A stretch of DNA of 35,234 nt from positions 1 through 35,234 of the forward strand of contig CAIYMN010000246.1 in NCBI GenBank assembly GCA_903927295.1. The letters run 5' to 3'. Of this stretch, positions 9,154 through 17,602 are shown piece by piece. The stretch comes from an uncultured beta proteobacterium. GTDB lineage: Bacteria; Pseudomonadota; Gammaproteobacteria; Burkholderiales; Burkholderiaceae_C. The position numbers and the translations under genes are program-made. Below the pieces are notes generated by a model. It had not been told where the DNA came from, made no database searches, and worked only from the letters and a program-made list of their open reading frames with translations. Positions within the stretch are counted from its first letter, which is position 1. Each line of letters opens with the position of its first letter.

Positions 9154-10119
9154 ATGAAACGTTGCTTTCTTTCCGTGTTCGGTGTGCTGGCACTGTGTCT
9201 GGCCGTTCCGGCGGGCGCGGCTGATTTTCCAAGCCAGCCGGTGCGCATTGTCGTGCCGTTCGCGCCCGGCGGCGGCACGGATGTGGTGGCGCGCGCCCTT
9301 GCTGAACGTCTGACGCCGGTACTCGGGGTGCCGGTCATGGTAGAAAACCGGCCAGGTGGAAATTCAGTCATCGCCACGCGTGCTGTGGCCTCGGCACCAG
9401 CCGATGGCCACACGCTGCTGCTGACCACCGACATCCATGCCATCAATGCCGCCTACGGTACGGCGTTGCCGTACAACTCGCTCAAGGACTTCGCCTTTGT
9501 TGCGCAGCTGACCACTTCGCCGCTGATGCTGGTGGCTCATCCGTCACTCAAGGCACGCAACTTGCCCGAGTTGGTTGCGCTGGCACGGGCGCAGCCGGGG
9601 CGTCTGTCATTCGCGTCACTCGGACCGAGCAGCCCACATTACCTCGGTTTCGAATGGTTCAAGCGCATGGCGGGTGTCGATATCCTGGACATTCCTTACA
9701 AGGGTGGTGGTCAGGCCCTGATCGATCTGGTCGGTGGTCAGGTCAGTCTGTCATTGATCGTCGCTGGCAACGGCATACGCCAGGCCAAGGCGGGCAAACT
9801 CGTCGCTCTGGCCGTCACCAGCCCGAGGCGCAACGCGGTTGCGCCCGACGTGCCCACCATAGCCGAAAGCGGCTACCCTGAGTTCGCGCTGGTTGACTGG
9901 TATGCCATTCTGGCCCCTGCGGGCACGCCCGAGGCCGTGGTGGCGCGGCTGAACCGGGAAATTCGCACCATCATGCACGACCCGGCGGTGGTCGAGCGCA
10001 TTGCCGCAGCCGGGCTTGACGCCACCACTGGCAGTCCGGCGGAACTCGAGGCGCTGGTGCGCCGCGACATAGAGCGCTACCAGCGCATGATCACAATCAC
10101 GGGCGCCAAGCCCGAGTAG
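9154..10119 (+). CDS. Bug-family tripartite tricarboxylate transporter substrate-binding protein
   Basis: Bug proteins are periplasmic receptors, many for carboxylates, which are hugely expanded in Burkholderiales. This one has a signal peptide ending in AGA|ADFPSQPVRIVVPFAPGGG, the hallmark N-terminus, and the family motifs VENRPGG, IPYKGGGQALIDLVGGQV and PDVPTIAESGYPEF. Length from the chosen ATG is 321 residues; an in-frame ATG at 9145 adds three residues and is equally possible. No tctA/tctB membrane genes are nearby, so it either docks with a transporter encoded elsewhere or has a sensing role. It sits 42 bp after livF and is followed by a MITE-like element. Ligand unknown. Confidence 0.92.
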   Translation: MKRCFLSVFGVLALCLAVPAGAADFPSQPVRIVVPFAPGGGTDVVARALAERLTPVLGVPVMVENRPGGNSVIATRAVASAPADGHTLLLTTDIHAINAAYGTALPYNSLKDFAFVAQLTTSPLMLVAHPSLKARNLPELVALARAQPGRLSFASLGPSSPHYLGFEWFKRMAGVDILDIPYKGGGQALIDLVGGQVSLSLIVAGNGIRQAKAGKLVALAVTSPRRNAVAPDVPTIAESGYPEFALVDWYAILAPAGTPEAVVARLNREIRTIMHDPAVVERIAAAGLDATTGSPAELEALVRRDIERYQRMITITGAKPE

Positions 10120-10121
10120 CT

Positions 10122-10391
10122 TAGGGCCTGTTCACACTATTTTTACGAGATGCGTTGCGAGTCCAAAAAAGTCATGCGCAAAGCGCAAAACGCAGCCGGG
10201 GTTGGCCCCCGGCAAGGCGCTGCAATGCCGCGCATGGCCTTTTTGGTCGCAACCCACAGGGAACGCGGTGAAAAAAGCGCCACTCGGCGTTGCATTCCTA
10301 GGCAAGGCACCAGCCTTGCCGTCGTCACGCGCCTTGATTCGCGCATTTTTCACCGCGTTCGCACTCGCAAAAACAGTGTGAACAGGCCCTA
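10122..10391. mobile_element. 270-bp MITE-like element with 28-bp terminal inverted repeats
   Basis: The ends are inverted repeats. The first 17 bases, TAGGGCCTGTTCACACT (10122-10138), match the reverse complement of 10375-10391 exactly. The match extends to 28 bp with two mismatches (10122-10149 against 10364-10391). An internal pair (10261-10280 and 10341-10360) is 19/20 complementary and contains CGCGGTGAAAAA. The outermost TA on both sides fits a TA target duplication as made by IS630/Tc1-type transposases; that is inference. No transposase is encoded; a short open frame inside has no recognisable features. The right end stops 4 bp before the ATG of the next gene, so the element supplies that gene's whole leader. 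Confidence 0.85.
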
Positions 10392-10395
10392 GCCC

Positions 10396-11469
10396 ATGAA
10401 GATTGCAATACTTGGCGGCGGCCACGGCGCTTACGCCGCCGCTGCCGATCTGTCCGAAGCAGGGCATGAAGTTCGTCTGTGGCGGCGTGACGCTGCCGCC
10501 CTGCAAGCGCTATTGCAGGCTGGCTCCATCACGCTGAAAGACGCCAACGGGCAGCGTGAGGTGCCGCTGGCACTTGCCACGGCCTCTATGGCAGAGGCAT
10601 TGCGGGACGCCGAACTGATCGTCATCCCCTCACCAGCGATTGCGCAGCAGGACATCGCCCGCGCCATGGCGTTGCACCTGGTCGATGGCCAGGTCATCTT
10701 TCTTCCGCCCGGTACCTTTGGCAGCTATGTGATGGCGCGGCAGGTGGCGGAAAGCGGCAATCGGGCCGATCTGGCCTGGGCTGAGACTGGCACGCTGCCC
10801 TATCTGGCGCGCAAGCACGGCGAGCGCGAAGTCAATGTCACGGTTCGCGCCATCCACCTGCCAACCGGTGTCTATCCGGCGCGCAAGTCGGACGCAGCGA
10901 TTGGTGTGATCCGCAAAGCTTATCCCAGTGTGCATGCCTGTGGCGACGCGCTGTCCGGGGCCCTGATGAACGCAGGCCCCATCATCCATCCACCACTGAT
11001 GGTGATGAATGCCGCTCCGCTGCAGCACTTCGAGCGGTGGGACATCCACAACGAAGGCACGCAGCGCGCCGTGCGTGACGTGACCGACCGGCTGGACCAG
11101 GAACGCATCGCTGTGCGCGAAGCCCTGGGCCACAGTGGCCCCCACTATCCACTGGCCGATCATTACAGGAACGATCAATGGATGTACGGCGATGCGCATA
11201 AAAAGCTCGTCAAGTCGGGAGACTGGCGCGAGACGATCGATCTTTACAGCCACCGCTACATCACCGAAGACACCGAGTTGGGGCTGGCTTTTCTGGCATC
11301 GGCGGCACGTTACGCGGGCGTGGATGCGCCGATCGCACATGGCCTGCTGGCCATCGTCGGCGGCTTCCTGGGCCGCGATCTGCGCACTGGGCCACGCACG
11401 TTCGAATCCCTCGGCCTCTCAAGCTTGACGCCGGCACAGCTCCAGCAGGTGTTGCACCATGGACAGTAG
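10396..11469 (+). CDS. NAD/NADP octopine/nopaline dehydrogenase-family protein
   Basis: The 357-residue protein begins with a nucleotide-binding strand and loop MKIAILGGGHGAYAAAADL. It shows the two-domain layout of opine dehydrogenases, which join or split N-(carboxyalkyl) amino acids with NAD(P)H. GPIIHPPLMVMN (about 195-206) carries the histidine position expected at the active site. The C-terminal helical domain includes the GPRTFESLGLSSLT segment often seen in bacterial members. It overlaps the next gene, a 3-hydroxyacyl-CoA dehydrogenase-like protein, by 11 bp, so they are translated together. No ribosome-binding site is visible because a MITE-like element ends 4 bp before the ATG. In a catabolic operon it may act as an oxidoreductase on an imino or hydroxy acid; the substrate is not known. 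Confidence 0.82.
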   Translation: MKIAILGGGHGAYAAAADLSEAGHEVRLWRRDAAALQALLQAGSITLKDANGQREVPLALATASMAEALRDAELIVIPSPAIAQQDIARAMALHLVDGQVIFLPPGTFGSYVMARQVAESGNRADLAWAETGTLPYLARKHGEREVNVTVRAIHLPTGVYPARKSDAAIGVIRKAYPSVHACGDALSGALMNAGPIIHPPLMVMNAAPLQHFERWDIHNEGTQRAVRDVTDRLDQERIAVREALGHSGPHYPLADHYRNDQWMYGDAHKKLVKSGDWRETIDLYSHRYITEDTELGLAFLASAARYAGVDAPIAHGLLAIVGGFLGRDLRTGPRTFESLGLSSLTPAQLQQVLHHGQ

Positions 11470-12460
11470 TCCGCGGCCCCGCTTCGCAGCTGTTGGCGCG
11501 GGGCGCATGGGTCGGGGCATCGCGATCGCATTTGCTTACGCCGGGTACCGCATCTCCCTGATCGATCTGCGACAGCGCAGCGCCGATGCCTGGGAAGAGC
11601 TGAAGGGCGAGGCGCGGGCCGAGATCGAGGCCAGTCTGTCGGGTCTGGCTCAGCTCGGCGTAATCGACACGGCCCAGATCAACACCATCGCAGCGCGCGT
11701 GAACTTCGTCAATGCGGCTGATGCACCTGCAGCACTGCAGGCGGCGGATCTGGTGTTTGAAGGTGTGCCTGAAACCCTCTCTGCCAAGCGCGACGCCTTC
11801 GAGCAGATGAACCGCTGCTGCCGTGACGATGCGATATTGACATCGACCACCAGCAGCATTCTTGTGACGCAGCTAGCCGCGCTGGTGCACCGGCCGGAGC
11901 GTTTCCTGAACATGCACTGGCTCAATCCAGCTTACGTGATCCCGGTGGTCGAGCTCAGCTGCCATCCCGCTACCGACCCCGAAGTGCTGGCGCGCGCCAA
12001 AATGCTGATGGAGACCATCGGCAAGCTCCCGGTGGTCTGCGGTGCGTCGCCCGGCTACATTGTGCCGCGCCTGCAGGCGCTGGTGATGAACGAAGCGGCC
12101 CGCATGATTGAAGAGGGCGTCGCCACGGCCGAGGAAATCGACAAGGCAACGCGTTACGGCATGGGCCTGCGCTTTGCGGCCGTCGGTGTGGTCGAGTTCA
12201 TCGACTTCGGCGGTTGCGACATCCTGCACCATGCCAGCCGGGAGATGTCGGCATCAATCAGTCCGCAGCGTTACACCGCACCGGCTATCGTAGACCGCAT
12301 GGTCGAAGAAGGGCGACTCGGTCTGAAAAGCGGCAGCGGTTTTTATGAATATGAGGGTCGCGATGTGGGCGCGTACCGGCGCGACGTACTGTCGCGCACG
12401 CTCGGCATGCTCAAGCATGCGGGGCTTTGGCAAGCGCCGGCCAGCGAGACACGCGAATGA
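11459..12460 (+). CDS. 3-hydroxyacyl-CoA dehydrogenase-family protein
   Basis: This 333-residue protein has the Rossmann motif AVGAGRMGRGIAIAFAYAGY at the N-terminus and an Asp ending the second strand (LIDLR). ILTSTTSSI and FLNMHWLNPAYVIPVVE carry the Ser and His positions typical of 3-hydroxyacyl-CoA dehydrogenases. The C-terminal helical domain ends in LKSGSGFYEYEG, a family hallmark. It therefore probably oxidises a 3-hydroxy acid or its CoA thioester with NAD+. It is a stand-alone dehydrogenase with no enoyl-CoA hydratase domain. The gene starts inside the end of the opine-dehydrogenase-like gene and its stop overlaps the next ATG (ATGA), so translation is coupled on both sides. Confidence 0.88.
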   Translation: MDSSPRPRFAAVGAGRMGRGIAIAFAYAGYRISLIDLRQRSADAWEELKGEARAEIEASLSGLAQLGVIDTAQINTIAARVNFVNAADAPAALQAADLVFEGVPETLSAKRDAFEQMNRCCRDDAILTSTTSSILVTQLAALVHRPERFLNMHWLNPAYVIPVVELSCHPATDPEVLARAKMLMETIGKLPVVCGASPGYIVPRLQALVMNEAARMIEEGVATAEEIDKATRYGMGLRFAAVGVVEFIDFGGCDILHHASREMSASISPQRYTAPAIVDRMVEEGRLGLKSGSGFYEYEGRDVGAYRRDVLSRTLGMLKHAGLWQAPASETRE

Positions 12461-13254
12461 AAATCCGGCGCGCCTTCGCTGATCTCCTTGCGGGGCAGAT
12501 TCACTACGCCGAGTGCGGCGAGCAGCACGCCAAGCCGGTGCTGCTGCTGCATCAGACGCCGCGTTCCTGGGATGAGTACCGCGACGTCTTGCCGCTGCTG
12601 GGGCAGCGTTTTCGCGCCATCGCGATGGACACCATTGGTTTTGGTGATTCATCGAAACCAGCACTCGGCCAGGACTCGATTGAGCATTGGGCACAGACCG
12701 CCATCAGTCTGGCCGACGCGCTGGGCATCGCGCGACTGTCAGTGGTCGGGCACCATACTGGCGCCGCGATCGCCATCGAGATGGCGGCCGCTTACTCCGA
12801 CCGCATTGAGGCTGCCGTGCTGTCCGCTGCACCGCTGGTGAATGCCGAATTTCGCGCCAGCCATGCAGGACCAGTGCGCATCGACAACGCCGTGCATTTG
12901 AGCGACGGCTCGCATCTGCTTGAGCTGTGGCGGCAGCGCCAACCCTGGTACCCGGCAGGTGACATCGTCTTGCTTGATCGCTTCATGGTCGATGCACTCA
13001 AGGCTGGCGCGCGTGCCGTCGAGGGCCACGGCGTGGTGGCACGCTATGTCATGGAAACACGCTTGCCGCTGATTCGCTGCCCGGTGCTGGTGATCGCGCC
13101 AAGCGCAGACCCGCATGCCTACCCCGGCGCGCGGCCGTTGGCCGAAGCCATCGCCGGCAGTCGTTACGTCGAAATCGAAGGCGGCATGGTGCCGCTGCCC
13201 GACCAGATGCCGCAGCGCTTCGCCGAGCTGGTGACGGACTTTCTGCTGACGTAA
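12457..13254 (+). CDS. Alpha/beta-fold hydrolase with atypical active site
   Basis: The 265-residue protein has an alpha/beta-hydrolase layout. The oxyanion-loop region is LLLHQTPRSWDEYRDVLPLL, the nucleophile elbow sits at SVVGHHTGAAIAIE, and the acid strand is VLVIAPSADPH with Asp about 218. The elbow reads GHHTG, so His100 occupies the place of the usual Ser, Asp or Cys. The region where the catalytic His is normally found reads EGGMVPLPDQ, with Met244 at the expected position. It may be a pseudoenzyme, or use other residues; a related family with this same elbow may exist. The start is the ATG overlapping the preceding stop. An in-frame start at 12427 would overlap the previous gene further and is less likely. 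Confidence 0.82.
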   Translation: MKIRRAFADLLAGQIHYAECGEQHAKPVLLLHQTPRSWDEYRDVLPLLGQRFRAIAMDTIGFGDSSKPALGQDSIEHWAQTAISLADALGIARLSVVGHHTGAAIAIEMAAAYSDRIEAAVLSAAPLVNAEFRASHAGPVRIDNAVHLSDGSHLLELWRQRQPWYPAGDIVLLDRFMVDALKAGARAVEGHGVVARYVMETRLPLIRCPVLVIAPSADPHAYPGARPLAEAIAGSRYVEIEGGMVPLPDQMPQRFAELVTDFLLT

Positions 13255-13284
13255 ACTTATTCTCATTCAGTCAATACGCCCCTC

Positions 13285-15414
13285 ATGAGCAAACCCATTG
13301 CGGAGAAATACAAGATCGGCATCGACGTCGGCGGCACGTTCACCGACTTCGCTCTGATGGGCGGCAAGGGCCGCTCGGTCGTGCACAAACAATTGTCGAC
13401 ACCGGCTGATCCGTCAGTCGCCGTGATGGCCGGCCTTGCAGCACTGGCGCAGGCTGAGGGTCTGAGCTTCGATGGCTTTCTGAGTCAGGTCGTGCTGATC
13501 GTGCACGGCACAACCGTGACAACCAACGCGGTCCTCACCGGCCGCACGGCACGCACTGCGCTGCTGACGACTCGCGGTTTTCGGGATACCTTGCAGATGC
13601 GCCGCGGTGTGCGCGAGATGATGTACGACAACCGCTGGCATGCGCCCGAGCCCATCGTACCGCGTCACCTGCGGTTACCAATCAGTGAACGCCTTGATGC
13701 TGCGGGCCGCGAGCTGGTGGCGCTTGATGCGACCGATGTTGAAATAGCGATCCAGACGATGCGCGAGCAGGGTATCGAGGCGGTGGCGATCTGCTTTCTG
13801 CACGCCCATGGCAGCGCCGCACACGAGGAGGAGGCAGCGCTTCTGGTGCAGCAGGGACTGCCGCAGGCCTACCTCTCGGTATCTTCGCGCGTCTTGCCGC
13901 AAGTGCGGTTTTATGAACGCACCAGCACCACCGTGCTCAACGCGGGCGTCGGACCCATCCTCGCGCATTACCTGGACCGGCTGAATGCTCGTCTGGCAGA
14001 GGCACAGTGGCGCGGCACGCTGCTCATCATGCAGTCCAACGGGGGCACTGCCGCGCCGGCCAGTGTGCGGCGCCTGGCCGCGTCAACGCTCTTGTCTGGT
14101 CCCGCCGCTGCGCCGGCGGCAGGACTGGCATGGATGGCGCCCACGCGCAAAAAGAACTTCATCACCGTCGACATGGGGGGCACCAGTTTTGACGCTGCAC
14201 TCGTGCAGGGTGGCCAACCCGCTGTCACCACTGCCGGCCACGTCAATCGCTATGCGATGGCACTGCCCAGCATGGAGATCAACACCATCGGCGCTGGCGG
14301 CGGATCGATCGCCTGGATCGACGATGGTGGCCTGCTGCACATGGGGCCGCAGAGCGCTGGCGCTGATCCCGGCCCGGCCTGCTACGGCAGAGGCGGCACC
14401 GAGCCCACCTGCACCGACGCCAACCTGGTTCTCGGCTACCTGTCAGCCAGTTACTTCGCCGGGGGCCGCCTGCAACTCGACGAGACGGCCGCGCGAAACG
14501 CCATCGAGCAACGCATCGCCACGCCATTGAAGCTGTCGCTGGTCGAAGCGGCGCAGGGAATGTTTCATGTCATCAATGTCGCGATGGCCGCGGCCATCCG
14601 CGAAATTTCAGTGCAAAAAGGTTTCGACCCGCGCGAGTTTCCGCTGGTGTGCGCCGGCGGAGCCGGGCCGCTGCACGGCGCAGCGATCGCCGATGAGCTC
14701 GGCATTGAGCGCGTCTTCGTGCCACGCGAGTCTTCGGTTTTTTGCGCCTCGGGCATGCTGCACAGCGACCTCAAGCACGACCACGTGCGCAGCTTTGCGC
14801 GTGTGCTGCATCCGCCCGGACCGGACCGTGCGCAGGTGCGCGCTGGTGTGCGCGCCCTTCTGCGCGAGATGCGCGCGCAAGGCCGCGCCGCCTTGAAAGC
14901 TGAAGGCATAGCAGTTGAGCGTCAGCAGTTGCGCCACGCGCTGGACCTGCGTTACACGGGGCAGTATCACGAGGTCACGGTCGATGTGCCGGCAGAACTG
15001 CTCGACCGCGGCGATTGGTCTGCGGTAGCCGAGCTCTTCCATAGCCAGCACGACCGCCTCTACGGCTACGCTCTGCGCAGTGAGGGCACAGCCGTCGAAC
15101 TGCTCAGCCTGCGCGTGGCTGCGGTCGGCGTTACCGACAAGCCTGCCCTCAGGCGCCAGCCGCGCACGACGTCCGCAGCGCGCGCTGCGCTCAAGGGGCG
15201 GCGCCCGATCTACCTGCCCGGACGCCTGTCCAGCACCCTGGTGCCGGTCTACGACGGCGAACAACTGTTGCATGGCCATCACTTCAACGGGCCGGCACTG
15301 ATTGAAAGCGCCAATACCAGCATCCTCGTGCCGCCACGCTGGGCCGCAGACATCGACGCGCTCGGCAGCTGTGTGCTGAGCCGGCGTCCAGGAGTCAAGA
15401 GGTCCTCCAGATGA
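13285..15414 (+). CDS. Hydantoinase/oxoprolinase family protein, HyuA-type subunit
   Basis: HyuA-type subunits bind and use ATP to activate an amide, lactam or ketone. The family includes N-methylhydantoinase, 5-oxoprolinase, caprolactamase and acetone/acetophenone carboxylases, all with a HyuB partner. The 709 residues show the ASKHA-fold phosphate loops KIGIDVGGTFTDFALMG (about 10-26) and FITVDMGGTSFDAAL (about 292-306), plus HGTTVTTNAVL and TLLSGPAAAPAAG. It starts 30 bp after the hydrolase gene with a weak ribosome-binding region. Its end overlaps the HyuB gene by 4 bp (ATGA), as expected for a two-subunit enzyme. Whether it is a lactamase/hydantoinase or a carboxylase cannot be told from sequence. 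A CoA ligase downstream suggests the product acid is turned into a CoA thioester. Confidence 0.92.
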   Translation: MSKPIAEKYKIGIDVGGTFTDFALMGGKGRSVVHKQLSTPADPSVAVMAGLAALAQAEGLSFDGFLSQVVLIVHGTTVTTNAVLTGRTARTALLTTRGFRDTLQMRRGVREMMYDNRWHAPEPIVPRHLRLPISERLDAAGRELVALDATDVEIAIQTMREQGIEAVAICFLHAHGSAAHEEEAALLVQQGLPQAYLSVSSRVLPQVRFYERTSTTVLNAGVGPILAHYLDRLNARLAEAQWRGTLLIMQSNGGTAAPASVRRLAASTLLSGPAAAPAAGLAWMAPTRKKNFITVDMGGTSFDAALVQGGQPAVTTAGHVNRYAMALPSMEINTIGAGGGSIAWIDDGGLLHMGPQSAGADPGPACYGRGGTEPTCTDANLVLGYLSASYFAGGRLQLDETAARNAIEQRIATPLKLSLVEAAQGMFHVINVAMAAAIREISVQKGFDPREFPLVCAGGAGPLHGAAIADELGIERVFVPRESSVFCASGMLHSDLKHDHVRSFARVLHPPGPDRAQVRAGVRALLREMRAQGRAALKAEGIAVERQQLRHALDLRYTGQYHEVTVDVPAELLDRGDWSAVAELFHSQHDRLYGYALRSEGTAVELLSLRVAAVGVTDKPALRRQPRTTSAARAALKGRRPIYLPGRLSSTLVPVYDGEQLLHGHHFNGPALIESANTSILVPPRWAADIDALGSCVLSRRPGVKRSSR

Positions 15415-17171
15415 AGCGCGATGCCATCCAGGTCTCGGTGCTGCAGCGGCGCCTGAAGTCGATCACCGAGGAGATGGGCCTGACATTGCTGCGCACCACG
15501 CGCTCGCCGATTCTCAATGAGGCGCGCGACTTTGTCACCGGTCTGTACGATGCCAGGGGCCGCATGCTCGAGCAGACCGAGTACATACCGGTGCTGGCCT
15601 TCGCGCTGCAGCCTGCCTGCGAAAACGTGGTGCGCTTTTTCGGCGATGACATTCACCCGGGCGACGTCATCCTGCACAACGACGTCTTCAGCGGCGGCAA
15701 CCAGAACAACGACGTCGCCGTCTTCAAGCCGATCTTCGACGGCAAAACACTTGTCGGCTGGGCTGCCTGCAAAGGCCACCAGGCTGATATCGGCGGTGCG
15801 GTGCCCGGCGGTTACAACCCGGAAGCACGCGAAGTCTGGCAGGAGGCGCTGCGCATCCCGGCGGTGAAAGTTTTTGAGCGCGGCAAGCTCAGGCGCGATG
15901 TGTGGAATCTGATTTTCGCCAACATCCGCCTGAAGATCGTCGAAGAAGACATCAGGGCGCAGATCGGTGGCTGCACGGTCGGTGAGCGGGGCTTTCACGA
16001 GTTATTGGCACGTTTCGGTCGGCCCACGCTACAGCGGCTACTCGAAGACCTTTTTGACAGCAGCGAGCAGATGGTGCGCGCCGAGATCGCCGCCATCCCC
16101 GACGGCCGCTACCGCGGGGAGTCCACCGTGTTTTACGACGGCGTCACCGACGGCAGCACGATGCAGATCGCACTCGCTGTGACGGTGCATGGCAATGGGA
16201 TCACGTTTGATTTCAGTGGCTCGTCGGCACAGACGCCGGGCTTCGTCAACGCCCCCCATGCCGCTACGGCATCGGCGCTGCTGCTGACCTTCCTGATGCT
16301 GATCAACCCGGAGATCCCGCACAACGCGGGCATCCTGCGGCCGATCAAAATCATCAACCCCGAGGGGTCCTTCCTTAACGCACGCTTCCCGGCAGCCACC
16401 ACTTTCGGCAATTCCATCACCGGCCCGACATCGGACGCCGTCTTTCGCGCCATGGCACAAGCCCTGCCAAAGGTGGTCACCGCGGGCTGGAACCGTTTTC
16501 TTGGCTTTGCCGTCTCGGGAGACGATCCCCGGCACGCGGATCACCGGCGCTACGCAGACATCCTGTTCCTGTCACTCAAGGGCGGATCGGGCGCAACTCA
16601 CGGCGCTGACGGCTACGACCACATCGGCCTGATCAACTGCGCTGGCGGTATCCTGGCGCAGGACTACGAGATGTTCGAGATCCATAACCCACATCTGCTG
16701 CGCAAGCACGAATACCTGAGCGACAGCGCTGGCGTCGGCCAGTGGCGCGGTGGCCTGGGTGTCGAGACCGAGTTCGAGATGCTGGGTGAAAACGTGACGG
16801 GCGTCGCTTTTGGTGATGGCATCGAGGAAGCTGCGCGCGCCTTTGGCTTCTTTGGTGGCGGAGCGGGTTCGCGCAATGCCATCGTGCTGATCTATCCAGA
16901 CGGCACGCAGCGGCGCGCGAAGTCCAAGGAGATCATTCGCGGCATTCCGCCCGGCACCGTTTTCCACCAACTCGCAGGTGGTGGCGGGGGCTATGGTGAT
17001 GCCTTTGATAGACCCGCCGAGTTGGTCGCCAGCGACGTTCTCGCGGGCGTGGTCAGCAGGCAGGCAGCGCGCAAGGACTACGGCGTTGTGGTCGACGCTT
17101 CCAGTGGCGCGGTCGACGCAGCGGGCACTGCCCGTCAGCGCGCGCGGCGCAAGCAAAGGAGCAGGGCATGA
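15411..17171 (+). CDS. Hydantoinase B/oxoprolinase family protein, HyuB-type subunit
   Basis: This 586-residue partner of the preceding HyuA carries the family blocks LLRTTRSPILNEARDF, DVILHNDVFSGGNQNNDVAV and GHQADIGGAVPGGY in the first third. HSD-like and glycine-rich blocks follow, including GGGGGYGDAFDRP near the C-terminus, which typically closes HyuB proteins. The C-terminal tail is basic (RQRARRKQRSRA). It is cytoplasmic and would form a heteromer with HyuA for ATP-dependent ring opening or carboxylation. It overlaps both hyuA and the following VOC gene by 4 bp, so the three are tightly coupled. No extra acetone-carboxylase gamma-type subunit is present, which slightly favours a hydantoinase/lactamase-like role. 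Confidence 0.92.
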   Translation: MKRDAIQVSVLQRRLKSITEEMGLTLLRTTRSPILNEARDFVTGLYDARGRMLEQTEYIPVLAFALQPACENVVRFFGDDIHPGDVILHNDVFSGGNQNNDVAVFKPIFDGKTLVGWAACKGHQADIGGAVPGGYNPEAREVWQEALRIPAVKVFERGKLRRDVWNLIFANIRLKIVEEDIRAQIGGCTVGERGFHELLARFGRPTLQRLLEDLFDSSEQMVRAEIAAIPDGRYRGESTVFYDGVTDGSTMQIALAVTVHGNGITFDFSGSSAQTPGFVNAPHAATASALLLTFLMLINPEIPHNAGILRPIKIINPEGSFLNARFPAATTFGNSITGPTSDAVFRAMAQALPKVVTAGWNRFLGFAVSGDDPRHADHRRYADILFLSLKGGSGATHGADGYDHIGLINCAGGILAQDYEMFEIHNPHLLRKHEYLSDSAGVGQWRGGLGVETEFEMLGENVTGVAFGDGIEEAARAFGFFGGGAGSRNAIVLIYPDGTQRRAKSKEIIRGIPPGTVFHQLAGGGGGYGDAFDRPAELVASDVLAGVVSRQAARKDYGVVVDASSGAVDAAGTARQRARRKQRSRA

Positions 17172-17602
17172 CGACGACGACGATGGCACCGCCCCCCTAC
17201 ATCGACCACATCGGCATCATCGTCGCCGATCTTGATCAGGCGATCGAGAGAGTGCGACCCTTGTTCGGGACACCGACAAGAATCAAGGAACTCACCGAGG
17301 TCGGCCTGCGCGTGGCCGAGTTTGACGCTGCCAATGTGGTGATCGAGCTGCTCCAATACACCGAAGGCGGAGACGGCTTCGCGCAGCAGGTGATGGGTCA
17401 GCGGCTTGGCCTGAATCACCTGTCGGCACGGGTGAGCGATGTGGAGCAGTCAATCACCGACTTGCGGCAGGCCGGCTTTACGCCGATGGCCGGTTTTCCA
17501 CGTCAGGGCGCGCATGGGCGGGTCGCGTTTTTCGAGCCTGACGCGGTGACGGGCCTGCTGTTTGAAGTTTGCCAGGTTGACGCGAAGGAGCACACCGCAT
17601 GA
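17168..17602 (+). CDS. VOC-superfamily protein, methylmalonyl-CoA-epimerase-like
   Basis: This 144-residue protein has two beta-alpha-beta-beta-beta modules of the vicinal oxygen chelate fold. The likely metal ligands are His in YIDHIGIIVADLDQA, Gln in VIELLQYTEG, His in GLNHLSARVSD and Glu in GLLFEVCQ, which matches the pattern of methylmalonyl-CoA epimerases. Related proteins act as epimerases, lactoylglutathione lyases or dioxygenases. In hydantoin-type operons a racemase or epimerase that equilibrates substrate or product stereochemistry would make sense, but that is inference. Its ATG overlaps the hyuB stop and its stop overlaps the CoA-ligase ATG. Confidence 0.85.
   Translation: MTTTTMAPPPYIDHIGIIVADLDQAIERVRPLFGTPTRIKELTEVGLRVAEFDAANVVIELLQYTEGGDGFAQQVMGQRLGLNHLSARVSDVEQSITDLRQAGFTPMAGFPRQGAHGRVAFFEPDAVTGLLFEVCQVDAKEHTA

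Noticed and set aside
10150-10392. 80-codon open frame inside the MITE-like element
   Set aside because: It covers the inverted repeats themselves and has no ribosome-binding site or protein-like pattern.
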